A stretch of DNA of 64,000 nucleotides from Flavimaribacter sp039888615 (GCA_039888615.1 JBDQQS010000001.1), one strand, 5' to 3'. Positions 16,526 to 25,761 are shown, counted from the stretch's first letter. Notes: generated from the letters alone by a model not told the origin. Numbers and translations: made by a program.

Positions 16526-19500
16526 ATGAGTATGGCCGAGAACCAGTATTCACGAGATTACAAGAACGGCGAGAGTGACGACAGAGACGAGGACCCTCTG
16601 GCGGAGCTCGCGAGGATCGTAGGCTACAATGTCGACGCCGAAGAAAGCCAGGATCAGGAAAACGATACAAACCTGGAAGTCGATCTCGAAGCGGAGTTGA
16701 TGCGCGAGCTTGACGCCGGAGATGATCAGGCGATTGGACATGTTGAAGATGAGGCAGCCGTTGCAAAGATCGAGACCGAAGAAGAAGGGGTTTCCGTCGA
16801 CTTCGATTTCGGCGACCTGTCGAGCGAGTTCGATTTAGCGTCGGATGGTAGCAATACCGACGAACTGGACGACGATGCGAGTTTGTTGGATGTGTCTTCG
16901 ATCGACGATGACGCCATTGCAAGCCTGGATCAGGCGGTGGACGCGAAGCGGACCGAGAATGAGGACGTTTCAGATACGCCGGTCATCGATTTCGACGCTT
17001 TCTACTCGACATTTTCACTGTCGGACGGCGAGAACGTAGAAGCTCCTGCTTCCGATGAAACGCTGACATCTTCCGAGGATTCGATTGAATCCGACGCGAT
17101 AATTTCAGAGGAAGTGGTTCGCGAACCTGGCGACGAGCCCACCCCTTTCGATCTGGACGCCCTGTTTGTCAGGAGCATTGAAGACGAAGACTCTCCTGAG
17201 GAAACGCCTCCGGGCGCCGAGTTGACGGAGGAGCCGGAGGTCGATCTCGAGGCCTTGTCACTGGAAGATTTGCATTCGCTAATCGAGAAGACCGCAAGTG
17301 AAGACAAGCAGTCAAATGACGTGACGCCTGACCCGGTTCAAGTAGGCGCGGAAGAGATTACAGAAGAGGCCGATACCCGCTCGGACCAGCCGGCCGCCAT
17401 GCATCCGTTCGCCGACTCACCCGATTTGCCTCCGCTGGATTTTGATGCTCTATTCGAAGGTGATATAACGGAAAATGATTTTGATCTGGAATCGGAGTTG
17501 GATCCTGAGGGTATCGATTTCTCCGACCCGGATGGGGATGCTCAGCATTCAGAAGCAGCGGAACCCGAAGCATTCCAAGAGCATAGTACAGGCTCACAAG
17601 GCGCGAAAAACGATATGAATCGACCACCAAGCAATGACGGGCCCGGCAAGGAGCCCAAAAACGAACAGTGGCCGAATGCAAGGCAGGAAACAGACGAGAC
17701 AGCGCTGAGTCTGGAAGCCGAGCTCCAGGCGGCCTTCGACGCGCTTGAAGGCAAGTCTGGATCCGAGCAAGGTCAGGCGGATCCTAACAGGCCAGAGCAG
17801 GCAATGTACCCGTCTTCGGACCCCTATGGCGACTATGAGGGCGACGCAGAGTTTACAGCAACGCTTGCCGAACTGGACAACGCAAGTCGCTCTGATGACG
17901 GTCCTTACAATGAGGAAACGATCTCGTCTCCTGATGAGGATCACTCGACACCGGTGGAAGAAGAACCCATCCGCCCGTTTCAGAGTTATGCGACCCCGAA
18001 GCCGCTGGCGACGTCCGATGCGGACGGCTACGCTGAACACGACAATCCTGTCAACGAAGCCGCGGAGGAGCAGGGGCTTGATCTTGGCGACCTGCTGGCG
18101 GCGGAGATCGGGGAGGTTGAATCGAGTGTGGGAAGCGACGAAACGGATTACGATCAGTCGCCCTTCGACGCCGGGGACATTGTCGAGGATGACATGGCTC
18201 CCGACGATATGGGTGTTATTGACGTTCCCGAGCATGAAGAGGAAGAAACAGCCGCGACTGTTCCTCTCGATGAAGATCTCAATATGTCGCTCGAAGATGA
18301 ACTTGCCGCCATCTCTGTGGACGGCGACGTAAGCTCGTACACCGCAAACGCGAGCGACGATCGCTCTGAAGAACCCTATGACGAATCGGAGTTCCTGTCC
18401 GAGTACACCGATCCGGCGGTCGCCGCCGAAGTGGCAGCGCATGCGAACGCCCTGTCGCACGAGTTCAACGATCAGTCCACGCATTTCGAGCAGGAAGCGC
18501 CGGACTGGACGGATGAACCCATCGAGGAATTCTCGGAAGGCGACGACTTCGAAGACGATGATTATCCGCAGCAAGGCTATGCGGCCTCTGCGCGATACGC
18601 CGAAGACGATTTCGATCCCGAATTCGCGATGGACGAGTTTCCCGAACTGGATGAAATCCGCAGCGAGTCCGGAAGAAGCAAACTGCTTTATGGCGGCGTC
18701 GCCGTCGTCGCGCTGTTGCTTGTCGGCGGCGCGGGTTTCTACTGGTGGGATTCCAGCCTCGGTAGCAGCGGGCAGGGCGAACCGCCGGTCATCGCCGCCA
18801 GCAGCGATCCGGTAAAAATCAAACCGGCTGATCCGGGCGGCAAGACTGTTCCGAACCAGGATCTCGCTGTCTATGACAGGGTCGCCGGAGATGGTGCAGA
18901 AACTCCGACGCAGGAAAATCTCGTCAGCACCGAAGAAGAACCGATCGACGTCGTGCAAAGAACGCTCAATCCGGAATCGCTTCCGCTTGAAGGCCGCAAT
19001 GGCGTGGCCGAGCCAGTTGGTTCTCCGGCAAAGTCAGAAGACCGGTTGACTGCGGATTCGATGAATCCGGATCCCGCGGCGGCGGCGGAAGACAGCTACG
19101 GCGTCGCGCCAAAACGCGTCCGGACGCTGATCGTCAAGCCGGACGGAACGATCGTTTCCCGCGAGCAGGAACCGGACGCCGAGAGAAGCGCTTTCGCCAG
19201 CGACGCCTCAACGAGTGGAGAAGATCTTCCGGTGAGCAGTTCTGCGCGTCTGTCCGTCCAGGAAACAGGCGAAACGTCTCCTGCACAGGAGCCGCTTCCC
19301 GGAAGCAGCGCAACATCCGGTCAGCAAGCTGCTGCATCAGCGCTGCCGCCGATTGACGAGAACATACGAAACAGCGGGGAAATACCGCTGCCCGCCGCGC
19401 GTCCGGCGTCAACGGCTGCAGCAACGTCGTCGAACCAGTCGCAGACCCAGCTTGCATCGGCCACTACCGCCGCTACCGAAACAGCGAATACAGAGGCCGC

Positions 19501-19873
19501 GGGCACCAATTTGCGCAGTTCCATTCAGGCGCCGGTGCCGACGTCGCGTCCGGCGGAACAACCGGTTGATATCGTTGAAGCTGTAACGGATCGGGGCAAT
19601 CTCGCCGGCAGCAGCCAGACGGCCAGCTCAGGCGGGTATTCTGTTCAGATCTCCTCGCAGGTCTCCGAAGACGCGGCCCGGGCTGATTACAACCGTCAGG
19701 CGCAGCAATACGCGTCTGTACTCGGCGGCCGCAACGCACAGATAGTGCGCGCGGATATCGAAGGCCGCGGCGTTTTCTATCGCGTCCGCATCCCCGCCGG
19801 CAGCAAGGAAGATGCGACGCGGCTTTGCGATAGCCTGAAAAACGCGGGCGGCAATTGCTTCGTCGCCCGTTGA
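16526..19873 (+). CDS. very large acidic membrane protein with C-terminal SPOR domain
   Basis: A 1115-residue protein (the start may be Met1 or Met3). Residues 1 to about 715 are strongly acidic, low-complexity and predicted disordered, with repeated motifs such as PLDFDALFEGD, PFDLDALFV and VDLEALSLEDL. A single membrane segment follows (LLYGGVAVVALLLVGGAGFYWW, about residues 719-740), then a Ser/Ala/Thr/Pro-rich periplasmic stretch. A C-terminal SPOR domain (from about residue 1035: GYSVQISSQVSEDAARADY to the end) is present. SPOR domains bind denuded peptidoglycan at the division septum. The orientation puts the acidic part in the cytoplasm. SPOR proteins next to argS and nagZ are usual in this order; the length of the acidic part is remarkable. 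It probably acts in division or cell-wall turnover, together with NagZ. Confidence 0.85.
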   Translation: MSMAENQYSRDYKNGESDDRDEDPLAELARIVGYNVDAEESQDQENDTNLEVDLEAELMRELDAGDDQAIGHVEDEAAVAKIETEEEGVSVDFDFGDLSSEFDLASDGSNTDELDDDASLLDVSSIDDDAIASLDQAVDAKRTENEDVSDTPVIDFDAFYSTFSLSDGENVEAPASDETLTSSEDSIESDAIISEEVVREPGDEPTPFDLDALFVRSIEDEDSPEETPPGAELTEEPEVDLEALSLEDLHSLIEKTASEDKQSNDVTPDPVQVGAEEITEEADTRSDQPAAMHPFADSPDLPPLDFDALFEGDITENDFDLESELDPEGIDFSDPDGDAQHSEAAEPEAFQEHSTGSQGAKNDMNRPPSNDGPGKEPKNEQWPNARQETDETALSLEAELQAAFDALEGKSGSEQGQADPNRPEQAMYPSSDPYGDYEGDAEFTATLAELDNASRSDDGPYNEETISSPDEDHSTPVEEEPIRPFQSYATPKPLATSDADGYAEHDNPVNEAAEEQGLDLGDLLAAEIGEVESSVGSDETDYDQSPFDAGDIVEDDMAPDDMGVIDVPEHEEEETAATVPLDEDLNMSLEDELAAISVDGDVSSYTANASDDRSEEPYDESEFLSEYTDPAVAAEVAAHANALSHEFNDQSTHFEQEAPDWTDEPIEEFSEGDDFEDDDYPQQGYAASARYAEDDFDPEFAMDEFPELDEIRSESGRSKLLYGGVAVVALLLVGGAGFYWWDSSLGSSGQGEPPVIAASSDPVKIKPADPGGKTVPNQDLAVYDRVAGDGAETPTQENLVSTEEEPIDVVQRTLNPESLPLEGRNGVAEPVGSPAKSEDRLTADSMNPDPAAAAEDSYGVAPKRVRTLIVKPDGTIVSREQEPDAERSAFASDASTSGEDLPVSSSARLSVQETGETSPAQEPLPGSSATSGQQAAASALPPIDENIRNSGEIPLPAARPASTAAATSSNQSQTQLASATTAATETANTEAAGTNLRSSIQAPVPTSRPAEQPVDIVEAVTDRGNLAGSSQTASSGGYSVQISSQVSEDAARADYNRQAQQYASVLGGRNAQIVRADIEGRGVFYRVRIPAGSKEDATRLCDSLKNAGGNCFVAR

Positions 19874-20022
19874 GCCAGTTTCTTCTCGGCTCGCGAAGCT
19901 GACGCCAATTCGGATCATCAGGATAACGTCTGCGGCTGAAAATGCCTGAATACAGGCGTTTTGGTGTGGCCTGCGGATCCGGCGATGCTGGTCATTTCCC
20001 GGTTTGTCTGTATGATTCGACC

Positions 20023-21054
20023 ATGAGCGAATCAAAAGCGATGATCCTTGGATGCGGCGGATTGGCGCTGACGGATGACGAGCGCGCCTTCTTTGCGAAG
20101 GAGCGGCCTTGGGGCTTTATTCTTTTTGCGCGAAATATTGACGACGCGGATCAGGTTCGCGCTTTGGTTAGCGACCTTCGCGAATGCGTCGACCGCAGCG
20201 ACGCGCCGGTGCTTGTCGATCAGGAAGGCGGCCGTGTCCAGCGGCTTCGACCGCCTCTGGCGCCGCGATATCCGGCGGCGTCCGTTCTCGGTTATCTTTA
20301 TGCCGTGAACAAGGACAAGGGTTTGCGGGCCGCATGGCTTCTGTCCCGTCTCCATGCGGTCGACCTCGCCAAACTTGGTATCAGTGTCGACTGCCTTCCG
20401 GTGCTCGACGTGCCGGTTGCGGGAAGCCACGATGTCATCGGCAATCGCGCCTATGGTCATGATCCGCATCTGGTGAGCGCCATGGGCGCGGCCGCCATGG
20501 AAGGGTTGATTGCCGGCGGCGTGCTTCCGGTCATCAAACACATGCCAGGCCACGGGCGCGCGAATGTCGATTCGCATCATGATCTGCCGCAAGTCGACGC
20601 CCCACTTTCAGACCTCGAAGCCAGCGATTTCATTCCCTTCATGGCGCTCGCCGCTTCGGCTCCGATGGCGATGACCGCGCACGTGGTCTACACCGGAATT
20701 GACGCAGATGGGCCGGCGACGACGTCGCGCAAAGTGATTGAGGACGTAGTTCGCACGAAGCTGGGTTTCGACGGCATTTTGATGTCGGACGATATATCCA
20801 TGAAAGCGCTTTCTGGGGATTTCGCATCGAAGACCAGTGCAATTTTTCAAGCCGGGTGCGATGTAATTCTGCATTGCAACGGTTCCATGGACGAAATGCC
20901 GGATGTTGCGGACAACACTCCGATGCTCCAGGGCAAGCCGTTGCAACGGGCCGATAGGGTCATGTCGATGTTCAAAGCACCCCAGGCGGCCGACGAGGCT
21001 GCGCTGAGAGCGGAATTCGATGATCTCCTTTCGACGAACAACGTCATGGTTTGA
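20023..21054 (+). CDS. nagZ: beta-N-acetylhexosaminidase
   Basis: A 343-residue glycoside hydrolase family 3 enzyme. Visible hallmarks are VDQEGGRVQRL near residue 66, the KHMPGHG loop at 172-178 followed by the flexible-loop DSHH (His185 as general acid/base), and MSDDISMKAL with the nucleophile Asp256. NagZ removes N-acetylglucosamine from muropeptides in the cytoplasm during peptidoglycan recycling and so can generate signals for beta-lactamase induction. The start at 20023 matches the family; 27 upstream in-frame codons show no resemblance. It follows the SPOR gene after 149 bases and precedes scpA by nine, suggesting an operon nagZ-scpA-scpB. Confidence 0.95.
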   Translation: MSESKAMILGCGGLALTDDERAFFAKERPWGFILFARNIDDADQVRALVSDLRECVDRSDAPVLVDQEGGRVQRLRPPLAPRYPAASVLGYLYAVNKDKGLRAAWLLSRLHAVDLAKLGISVDCLPVLDVPVAGSHDVIGNRAYGHDPHLVSAMGAAAMEGLIAGGVLPVIKHMPGHGRANVDSHHDLPQVDAPLSDLEASDFIPFMALAASAPMAMTAHVVYTGIDADGPATTSRKVIEDVVRTKLGFDGILMSDDISMKALSGDFASKTSAIFQAGCDVILHCNGSMDEMPDVADNTPMLQGKPLQRADRVMSMFKAPQAADEAALRAEFDDLLSTNNVMV

Positions 21055-21063
21055 GCAGGGTAT

Positions 21064-21933
21064 ATGAGCGACGCTGTCAGAGAACATATCGATCCAAGGA
21101 AAACGCCGGCGGCGCCGATGGACCGGATTTGGTCGGACGATCGGGACGAGCGCGGCGTCAGCGAGCCGGCGCTGGTCGTGGACACCGAAGGTTTTGAGGG
21201 GCCGCTGGATCTGCTGCTCCATCTCGCAAGGACGCAGAAAGTCGACCTGGCGCGGATTTCCGTTCTGGCGCTTGCCGAGCAATATCTGGCTTTCGTCGAA
21301 AGAGCCCGGCAATTGCGTCTCGAACTCGCCGCCGATTATCTGGTTATGGCCGCCTGGCTCGCCTATCTGAAATCGCGCCTGCTCATTCCCCAGCAAAACA
21401 GCGATGACGGACCATCGGGCGAAGAAATGGCGACGCAGCTGGCCTTCAGGCTCAAACGCCTTGAAGCCATGCGCGATGCGGCGACGCGCCTGATAAACCG
21501 GAACCGGCTGGGCCGCGATGTCTTTGCCCGCGGCGCCCCGGAACCGGTCGTGGTCGAACGCAAATCCGAGTTTTCCGCCACCCTGTACGATCTGCTCAAT
21601 TCCTATGCGCAACTGCGTCAAAGGGGTTCCGTGCGCCAGGTGACGATCATGCGCCGGCGCGTCTGGTCGTTGAGCGAGGCGCGGGTCATTCTGAAATCGA
21701 TAATCGGCGACCTGCATGAGTGGACAGCGCTCGATCATTTTCTGGTCCGTTATCTGAGCGACCCGGAGGAAAGGGCGACCGCGATCGCCAGTTCGTTTGC
21801 GGCGTCGCTTGAGATGGTGCGGGAAGGAAAACTGCTGATCCGCCAGGAACAGGCTTTTGCGCCGATCTATCTGAAGAGCGCCTCCGATCCGGCCGCCTCG
21901 TCGACAACACAGGAAAACGCCTCCCATGACTGA
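21064..21933 (+). CDS. scpA: segregation and condensation protein A
   Basis: A 289-residue kleisin. The N-terminal helical domain contains the diagnostic FEGPLDLLLHLARTQKVDLARISVLALAEQYL, which contacts the SMC neck; a winged-helix C-terminus (about residues 200-265) contacts the SMC head. ScpA closes the SMC ring and with ScpB forms the condensin that organises the chromosome. It has a 43-residue unstructured N-terminal extension before the kleisin motif. Its last eight bases overlap scpB, which implies translational coupling. SMC itself is not in the window. Confidence 0.94.
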   Translation: MSDAVREHIDPRKTPAAPMDRIWSDDRDERGVSEPALVVDTEGFEGPLDLLLHLARTQKVDLARISVLALAEQYLAFVERARQLRLELAADYLVMAAWLAYLKSRLLIPQQNSDDGPSGEEMATQLAFRLKRLEAMRDAATRLINRNRLGRDVFARGAPEPVVVERKSEFSATLYDLLNSYAQLRQRGSVRQVTIMRRRVWSLSEARVILKSIIGDLHEWTALDHFLVRYLSDPEERATAIASSFAASLEMVREGKLLIRQEQAFAPIYLKSASDPAASSTTQENASHD

Positions 21934-22666
21934 AGGATCGCAAGCCCGCATCGTGCCCTTCAAGACGCAAGATGATGCGGACGACACAGATGAGGCGCCC
22001 GCGCACGACGCCCGCCTTGAGCGCGAGGCCGAACGAATCGCGGAGGCGATGGTCTTCGCCTCGTCGGAACCGGTTCAGGAAAAACTGATCGCCGAGAAAA
22101 TCCCCGACGGCGTTGCGGTCGCTGACGTGATGAAGCGTCTTGCCGGACTTTACACGATGCGCGGCGTCAATCTCGTTCACGTCGGCGATTGCTGGGCTTT
22201 CCGGACGGCAGCCGATCTGTCGTTTCTCATTCATCGTGACCAGACGGATGTGCGCAAACTGTCGCGCGCGGCGCTGGAAGTCCTTGCCATCATTTCCTAC
22301 CACCAGCCGGTGACGCGAGCCGAAGTCGAGGAAATTCGAGGCGTTGCGACGTCACGCGGCACACTGGACGTCCTGCTGGAGTCTGGCTGGGTCAAAATGC
22401 GAGGTCGGCGCAGGACGCCAGGGCGTCCCGTCACCTATGGTACGACGCTCGAATTTCTCGATCATTTCGGTCTGGAAGAATTGCGCGACCTTCCCGGACT
22501 GGAGGAACTCAAGGGCGCAGGTCTGCTCTCATCGCGTGTGCCTTCGGATTTCCAGGTGCCGCTTCCGCCTTCGGGCGATGAACTGGAAGAGGACGAGGAC
22601 CCCATTACGCAAATGGATCTCGAGGAACTCGGCCTCTTGACTCCGGCTGTCGAAAAAGAGGACTAG
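21926..22666 (+). CDS. scpB: segregation and condensation protein B
   Basis: A 246-residue protein with the two winged-helix modules of ScpB: EAERIAEAMVFASSEPV starts the first, and LSRAALEVLAIISYHQPVTRAEVEEIRGV starts the second, ending with GRRRTPGRPVTYGTT. ScpB dimers bind the middle of ScpA and modulate the SMC ATPase. Both ends are extended by acidic tails (N-terminal about 30 residues, C-terminal about 35), which is common in this group. It overlaps scpA by eight bases. An ABC ATPase gene follows after 38 bases on the same strand. Confidence 0.94.
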   Translation: MTEGSQARIVPFKTQDDADDTDEAPAHDARLEREAERIAEAMVFASSEPVQEKLIAEKIPDGVAVADVMKRLAGLYTMRGVNLVHVGDCWAFRTAADLSFLIHRDQTDVRKLSRAALEVLAIISYHQPVTRAEVEEIRGVATSRGTLDVLLESGWVKMRGRRRTPGRPVTYGTTLEFLDHFGLEELRDLPGLEELKGAGLLSSRVPSDFQVPLPPSGDELEEDEDPITQMDLEELGLLTPAVEKED

Positions 22667-22704
22667 TGAGCGAAACTTTATAAGGGGGAATTGAAAGGCC
22701 CTTT

Positions 22705-23790
22705 GTGAATTCGCTTCCGCCAAACAAACGATCGCGGTCTCCGGCCGGCGCGGCGTTCGCCGCAACATTGACTTTTGATGAAGTCAGTCATGGCTATGAC
22801 GGTCACGCCACCATCCGAAACCTGTCGCTGACCGCACAGGCGGGAAAGATACTGTGTCTGCTCGGCCCTTCCGGATCCGGAAAGACGACGCTGCTTCGCC
22901 TGGCGGCCGGCATAGAGGCGCCGACGCGTGGACGGGTTCTGCTCGATGGAAAGGAAGTCAGCGGACCTTCCGTGTTCGTGCCGCCTGAATATCGCGGCGT
23001 TGGTTTCGTATTTCAGGATTTCGCCCTTTTCCCGCATATGAATGTCCTCGACAATGTCAAATTCGGCCTGACTGCGCTGTCGCAGAAGGAGGCCAGCGAT
23101 ACAGGCATGGCTTCGCTGGAGAGGGTTGGATTGGCGCACTACGCAGACCAGTATCCCCACGCTTTGTCCGGAGGCGAGCAGCAGCGTGTGGCGTTGGCGC
23201 GGGCGCTGGCTCCACGGCCATCGGTGCTGTTGATGGATGAACCGTTTTCGGGACTTGATACGCGCCTGAGGGACAGTGTTCGCACGGAGACGCTTTCGAT
23301 ACTGGCAGAAACCGGCGCCACCGGAGTAATTGTTACCCACGACGCCGAAGAAGCGATGCGGATGGCCGATACGATTGCCTTGCTGAAGGACGGCGCACTG
23401 GCGCAACTCGGCACAGCCGAACAGATTTATCGGGCGCCTTCGGATCTTTTCGTTGCCGGCTTTTTTGCCGAAATTGCCGTTTTTCACCCGCGCGTGATCG
23501 CCGGCCATGTCGACACGCCGCTCGGACGTTTTCAGGCAAAAGGTTGGCGTGACGGGGAAAAGCTGTCGGTGGCGGTTAGAGTTTCGGGCATCGGCATATT
23601 GGAAAATGGCGGTTCTGTGCCTGCGCGCATCGTATATCGACGATTTCTTGGCGATTACGAGCAGTTTGCGCTGTCCGTTCCCGGCGTTGACAAACTCATT
23701 CAGGCGCGTATGCCGGTCGGTACACTTAAGTCTGATTTGCAGGATGTGTCTCTTTGCGTTAACGAGCGGGACATTTTGCTGTTTAAATGA
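22705..23790 (+). CDS. ABC transporter ATP-binding protein, Fe/polyamine/sulfate-type (orphan)
   Basis: A 361-residue ATPase of the FbpC/PotA/CysA type. The Walker A motif is GPSGSGKTT (residues 54-62), the Q-loop is in VFQDFALFPHMNV, the signature is LSGGEQQRVALARAL, Walker B is VLLMDEPFSGLD, and the switch is VIVTHDAEEAM. The last 110 residues look like a TOBE-type regulatory domain (VSVAVRVSGIGIL-like strands), as in importers for ferric iron or other small ligands. The start is GTG at 22705 with GAAAGG upstream. No permease or binding-protein gene is nearby, so the partners must be elsewhere. It sits between scpB and tatA, where it may simply be co-transcribed. Confidence 0.85.
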   Translation: MNSLPPNKRSRSPAGAAFAATLTFDEVSHGYDGHATIRNLSLTAQAGKILCLLGPSGSGKTTLLRLAAGIEAPTRGRVLLDGKEVSGPSVFVPPEYRGVGFVFQDFALFPHMNVLDNVKFGLTALSQKEASDTGMASLERVGLAHYADQYPHALSGGEQQRVALARALAPRPSVLLMDEPFSGLDTRLRDSVRTETLSILAETGATGVIVTHDAEEAMRMADTIALLKDGALAQLGTAEQIYRAPSDLFVAGFFAEIAVFHPRVIAGHVDTPLGRFQAKGWRDGEKLSVAVRVSGIGILENGGSVPARIVYRRFLGDYEQFALSVPGVDKLIQARMPVGTLKSDLQDVSLCVNERDILLFK

Positions 23791-23838
23791 GCGACGAAAC
23801 ATCCTAAATCAGGATGAGACGCCTCAAAGGAGACGAGT

Positions 23839-24042
23839 ATGGGTAGTTTTAGCATTTGGCATTGGCTGATCGTTCTGGTGGTCGTGCTGCTGCTGTTTGG
23901 CCGCGGCAAGATTCCGGAACTGATGGGCGATGTCGCCAAGGGTATCAAAAGTTTCCGCAAGGGAATGTCCGACGAGGAAGCCGAGGCGGATAAATCCAAG
24001 ACTGTGGAACACAAGGCTGACGAATCCGCAGAAAAAAGCTGA
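23839..24042 (+). CDS. tatA: Sec-independent translocase subunit TatA
   Basis: A 67-residue protein with the TatA plan: a short N-terminal membrane helix (FSIWHWLIVLVVVLLLFG), the FGRGKIPELMGDVAKGIKSFRKGM hinge and amphipathic helix, and a charged tail. TatA multimers form the transient pore for folded proteins carrying twin-arginine signals. The Shine-Dalgarno sequence AAAGGAGA lies a few bases upstream of the ATG. First gene of tatABC; 73 bases separate it from tatB. Confidence 0.97.
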   Translation: MGSFSIWHWLIVLVVVLLLFGRGKIPELMGDVAKGIKSFRKGMSDEEAEADKSKTVEHKADESAEKS

Positions 24043-24115
24043 TTGCAAGGGACAGCCTGAACAACACGTATGTCACACCTGTTTGCCGATGACACCGCTT
24101 CGGAGATGACCGTCC

Positions 24116-24925
24116 ATGCTTGATCTGGGCTGGCAGGAATTCATCGTTGTCGCCTTGGTTCTTGTTCTCATCGTGGGTCCGAAGGATTTGCCGGAGATGC
24201 TCCGGACGTTCGGAAAGACTACGAAAAAGTTCAGAAGCATGGCCGGTGATTTTCGCAAGCAATTCGATGCCGCTCTGAAAGAAGCCGAACTCGACGATGT
24301 GAGTTCGATGATTTCGGATGCGCGAAAGTTCAATCCGCGCAATGCGTTGAAAGATGTAATCGACCCGCTCGAAAGCGCCGGTCGGGACATCAAGGCCGGA
24401 TTGAACGAAGCGGCGAAGTCCACGGGGCCGACACCCTCTGTTGCAAAGAGCGCGGATACGGAAAAGGTCACCGAGAAAACGCAATCTGCGGAGCCGAAGG
24501 CGACTGAAACGTCGAAGAAGACGGCAGGCGGCGCCGCTGCGAAAAAGCCGGCGACGCGCAAGTCCTCTACCCGCAAGACGGCGGCGAGCGGGAAGGCGGC
24601 CTCGACAACAACGAAGTCAACGACCACAAAGTCGGCGTCTGCAAAATCCGCGTCTGCAAAATCCGCATCAGCAAAGTCGAAGGCCTCCGGGTCGGCTGCG
24701 GCCAAATCCGGCTCGACCAAGGCTGCTGGTGGAGCCGCAAAGACGGGCGCAGGCTCGACGAAAGCAGCCGCTTCAACAAAGCCGGCTGCAAGCAAGACTC
24801 GCAAGACCACCACGCGGGCAAAGAGCGCAGCGTCGAAATCCAAGGCAGCGGCGTCTGCTGAAAACGCCGGCGCGAAGAAAACAGCGCCCGGCACAGCATC
24901 GAGCGGCAGCGGAGAGAAAGCGTGA
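24116..24925 (+). CDS. tatB: Sec-independent translocase subunit TatB with long basic tail
   Basis: A 269-residue protein, much longer than the E. coli TatB (171). Residues 1-100 are ordinary TatB: membrane helix LGWQEFIVVALVLVLIVGPKDLPEML and the following amphipathic helix. From about residue 125 the rest is Ala/Lys/Ser/Thr-rich, with no acidic residues in long stretches, resembling the histone H1 tail type, and contains a threefold SASAK repeat. TatB forms the substrate receptor with TatC. Long repetitive tails are known in rhizobial TatB proteins; their role is unclear. It overlaps tatC by four bases. Confidence 0.94.
   Translation: MLDLGWQEFIVVALVLVLIVGPKDLPEMLRTFGKTTKKFRSMAGDFRKQFDAALKEAELDDVSSMISDARKFNPRNALKDVIDPLESAGRDIKAGLNEAAKSTGPTPSVAKSADTEKVTEKTQSAEPKATETSKKTAGGAAAKKPATRKSSTRKTAASGKAASTTTKSTTTKSASAKSASAKSASAKSKASGSAAAKSGSTKAAGGAAKTGAGSTKAAASTKPAASKTRKTTTRAKSAASKSKAAASAENAGAKKTAPGTASSGSGEKA
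24635..24679 (+). repeat. 15-base tandem repeat inside tatB, three copies
   Basis: Three adjacent 15-base units, two identical (GCGTCTGCAAAATCC) and the third differing at four positions. They encode SASAK-like units in the basic tail of TatB. A tract like this can change copy number by slippage without shifting frame. Confidence 0.9.
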
Positions 24926-25761
24926 GCAACGACGAAATCGACGACACGCCGCAGCCGCTTCTCTCGCATCTGATCGAACTTCGCCAACGGCTCCTTTGGG
25001 CCGTCGGAGCGTTTTTCGTGGCCTTTCTGTTCTGCTTCTTTTTTGCCAAACAGATATTCAATCTGCTTGTCATTCCTTTCAAATGGGCCGTCAGCTGGGC
25101 AGGTCTCGAAGGCAGACAGATCGAGCTGATCTACACTGCGCCCCAAGAGTTCTTCTTTACGCAGATCAAGATCGCCATGTTTGGCGGACTGCTGATCGCG
25201 TTCCCGGTAATTGCCGCGCAGATATACAAGTTCGTCGCGCCGGGACTGTACAAGAACGAACGATCCGCCTTCCTGCCGTTCCTCATTGCGTCTCCGATTC
25301 TTTTCCTTATCGGCGCGGCGCTTGTCTACTTCTTCTTTATTCCAATGGTTCTCTGGTTCTTCCTGTCCATGGAACAGACAGGCGAAGGCGGACAGGTGGC
25401 TATCGAATTGCTGCCGAAAGTGTCCGAGTATCTCAGCCTGATCATGACGCTGATCTTCGCCTTCGGTCTCGTATTCCAGCTCCCAGTGGTCACGACGCTG
25501 ATGGCCCGCGCCGGGCTGGTGACAGCGGAGGGACTAGCCAAAAAGCGAAAATACGCAATCGTTGGCGCGTTCATCGCTGCGGCTGTTCTCACTCCACCTG
25601 ACCCGGCGAGCCAGATCGGTCTTGCGATTCCGACGATCCTTCTCTACGAGATTGCCATCTATGCCGCCAGGCGGGTGGAACGATCCCGTGCGAAACGTAA
25701 ACAATCCGACAATACCGATTCAGACACTGAGGAATCGGCTGCGGAAACGCCCAGCTCCTGA
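24922..25761 (+). CDS. tatC: Sec-independent translocase subunit TatC
   Basis: A 279-residue polytopic protein with six membrane segments. Conserved features are the N-terminal LLSHLIELRQRLLWA, with the Glu and Arg residues that help to form the twin-arginine signal site, the first periplasmic loop APQEFFFTQIKIAMFGG, and KYAIVGAFIAAAVLTPPDPASQ near the end of the core. TatC is the primary receptor for twin-arginine signal peptides in the inner membrane. The start overlaps the tatB stop by four bases (ATG within the GTGAGC junction is GTG at 24922), consistent with coupling. serS follows after 72 bases. Confidence 0.97.
   Translation: MSNDEIDDTPQPLLSHLIELRQRLLWAVGAFFVAFLFCFFFAKQIFNLLVIPFKWAVSWAGLEGRQIELIYTAPQEFFFTQIKIAMFGGLLIAFPVIAAQIYKFVAPGLYKNERSAFLPFLIASPILFLIGAALVYFFFIPMVLWFFLSMEQTGEGGQVAIELLPKVSEYLSLIMTLIFAFGLVFQLPVVTTLMARAGLVTAEGLAKKRKYAIVGAFIAAAVLTPPDPASQIGLAIPTILLYEIAIYAARRVERSRAKRKQSDNTDSDTEESAAETPSS

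Noticed and set aside
17594..18958. Minus-strand frame of 454 codons in the SPOR gene
   Set aside because: Antisense to the acidic region; Arg/Val/Ile-rich composition is what the complement of Asp/Glu codons gives.
24441..25601. Long plus-strand frame of 386 codons rich in Arg across tatB and tatC
   Set aside because: It is an out-of-frame reading of the Ala/Lys-rich tatB tail; tatB and tatC are both clearly recognisable.
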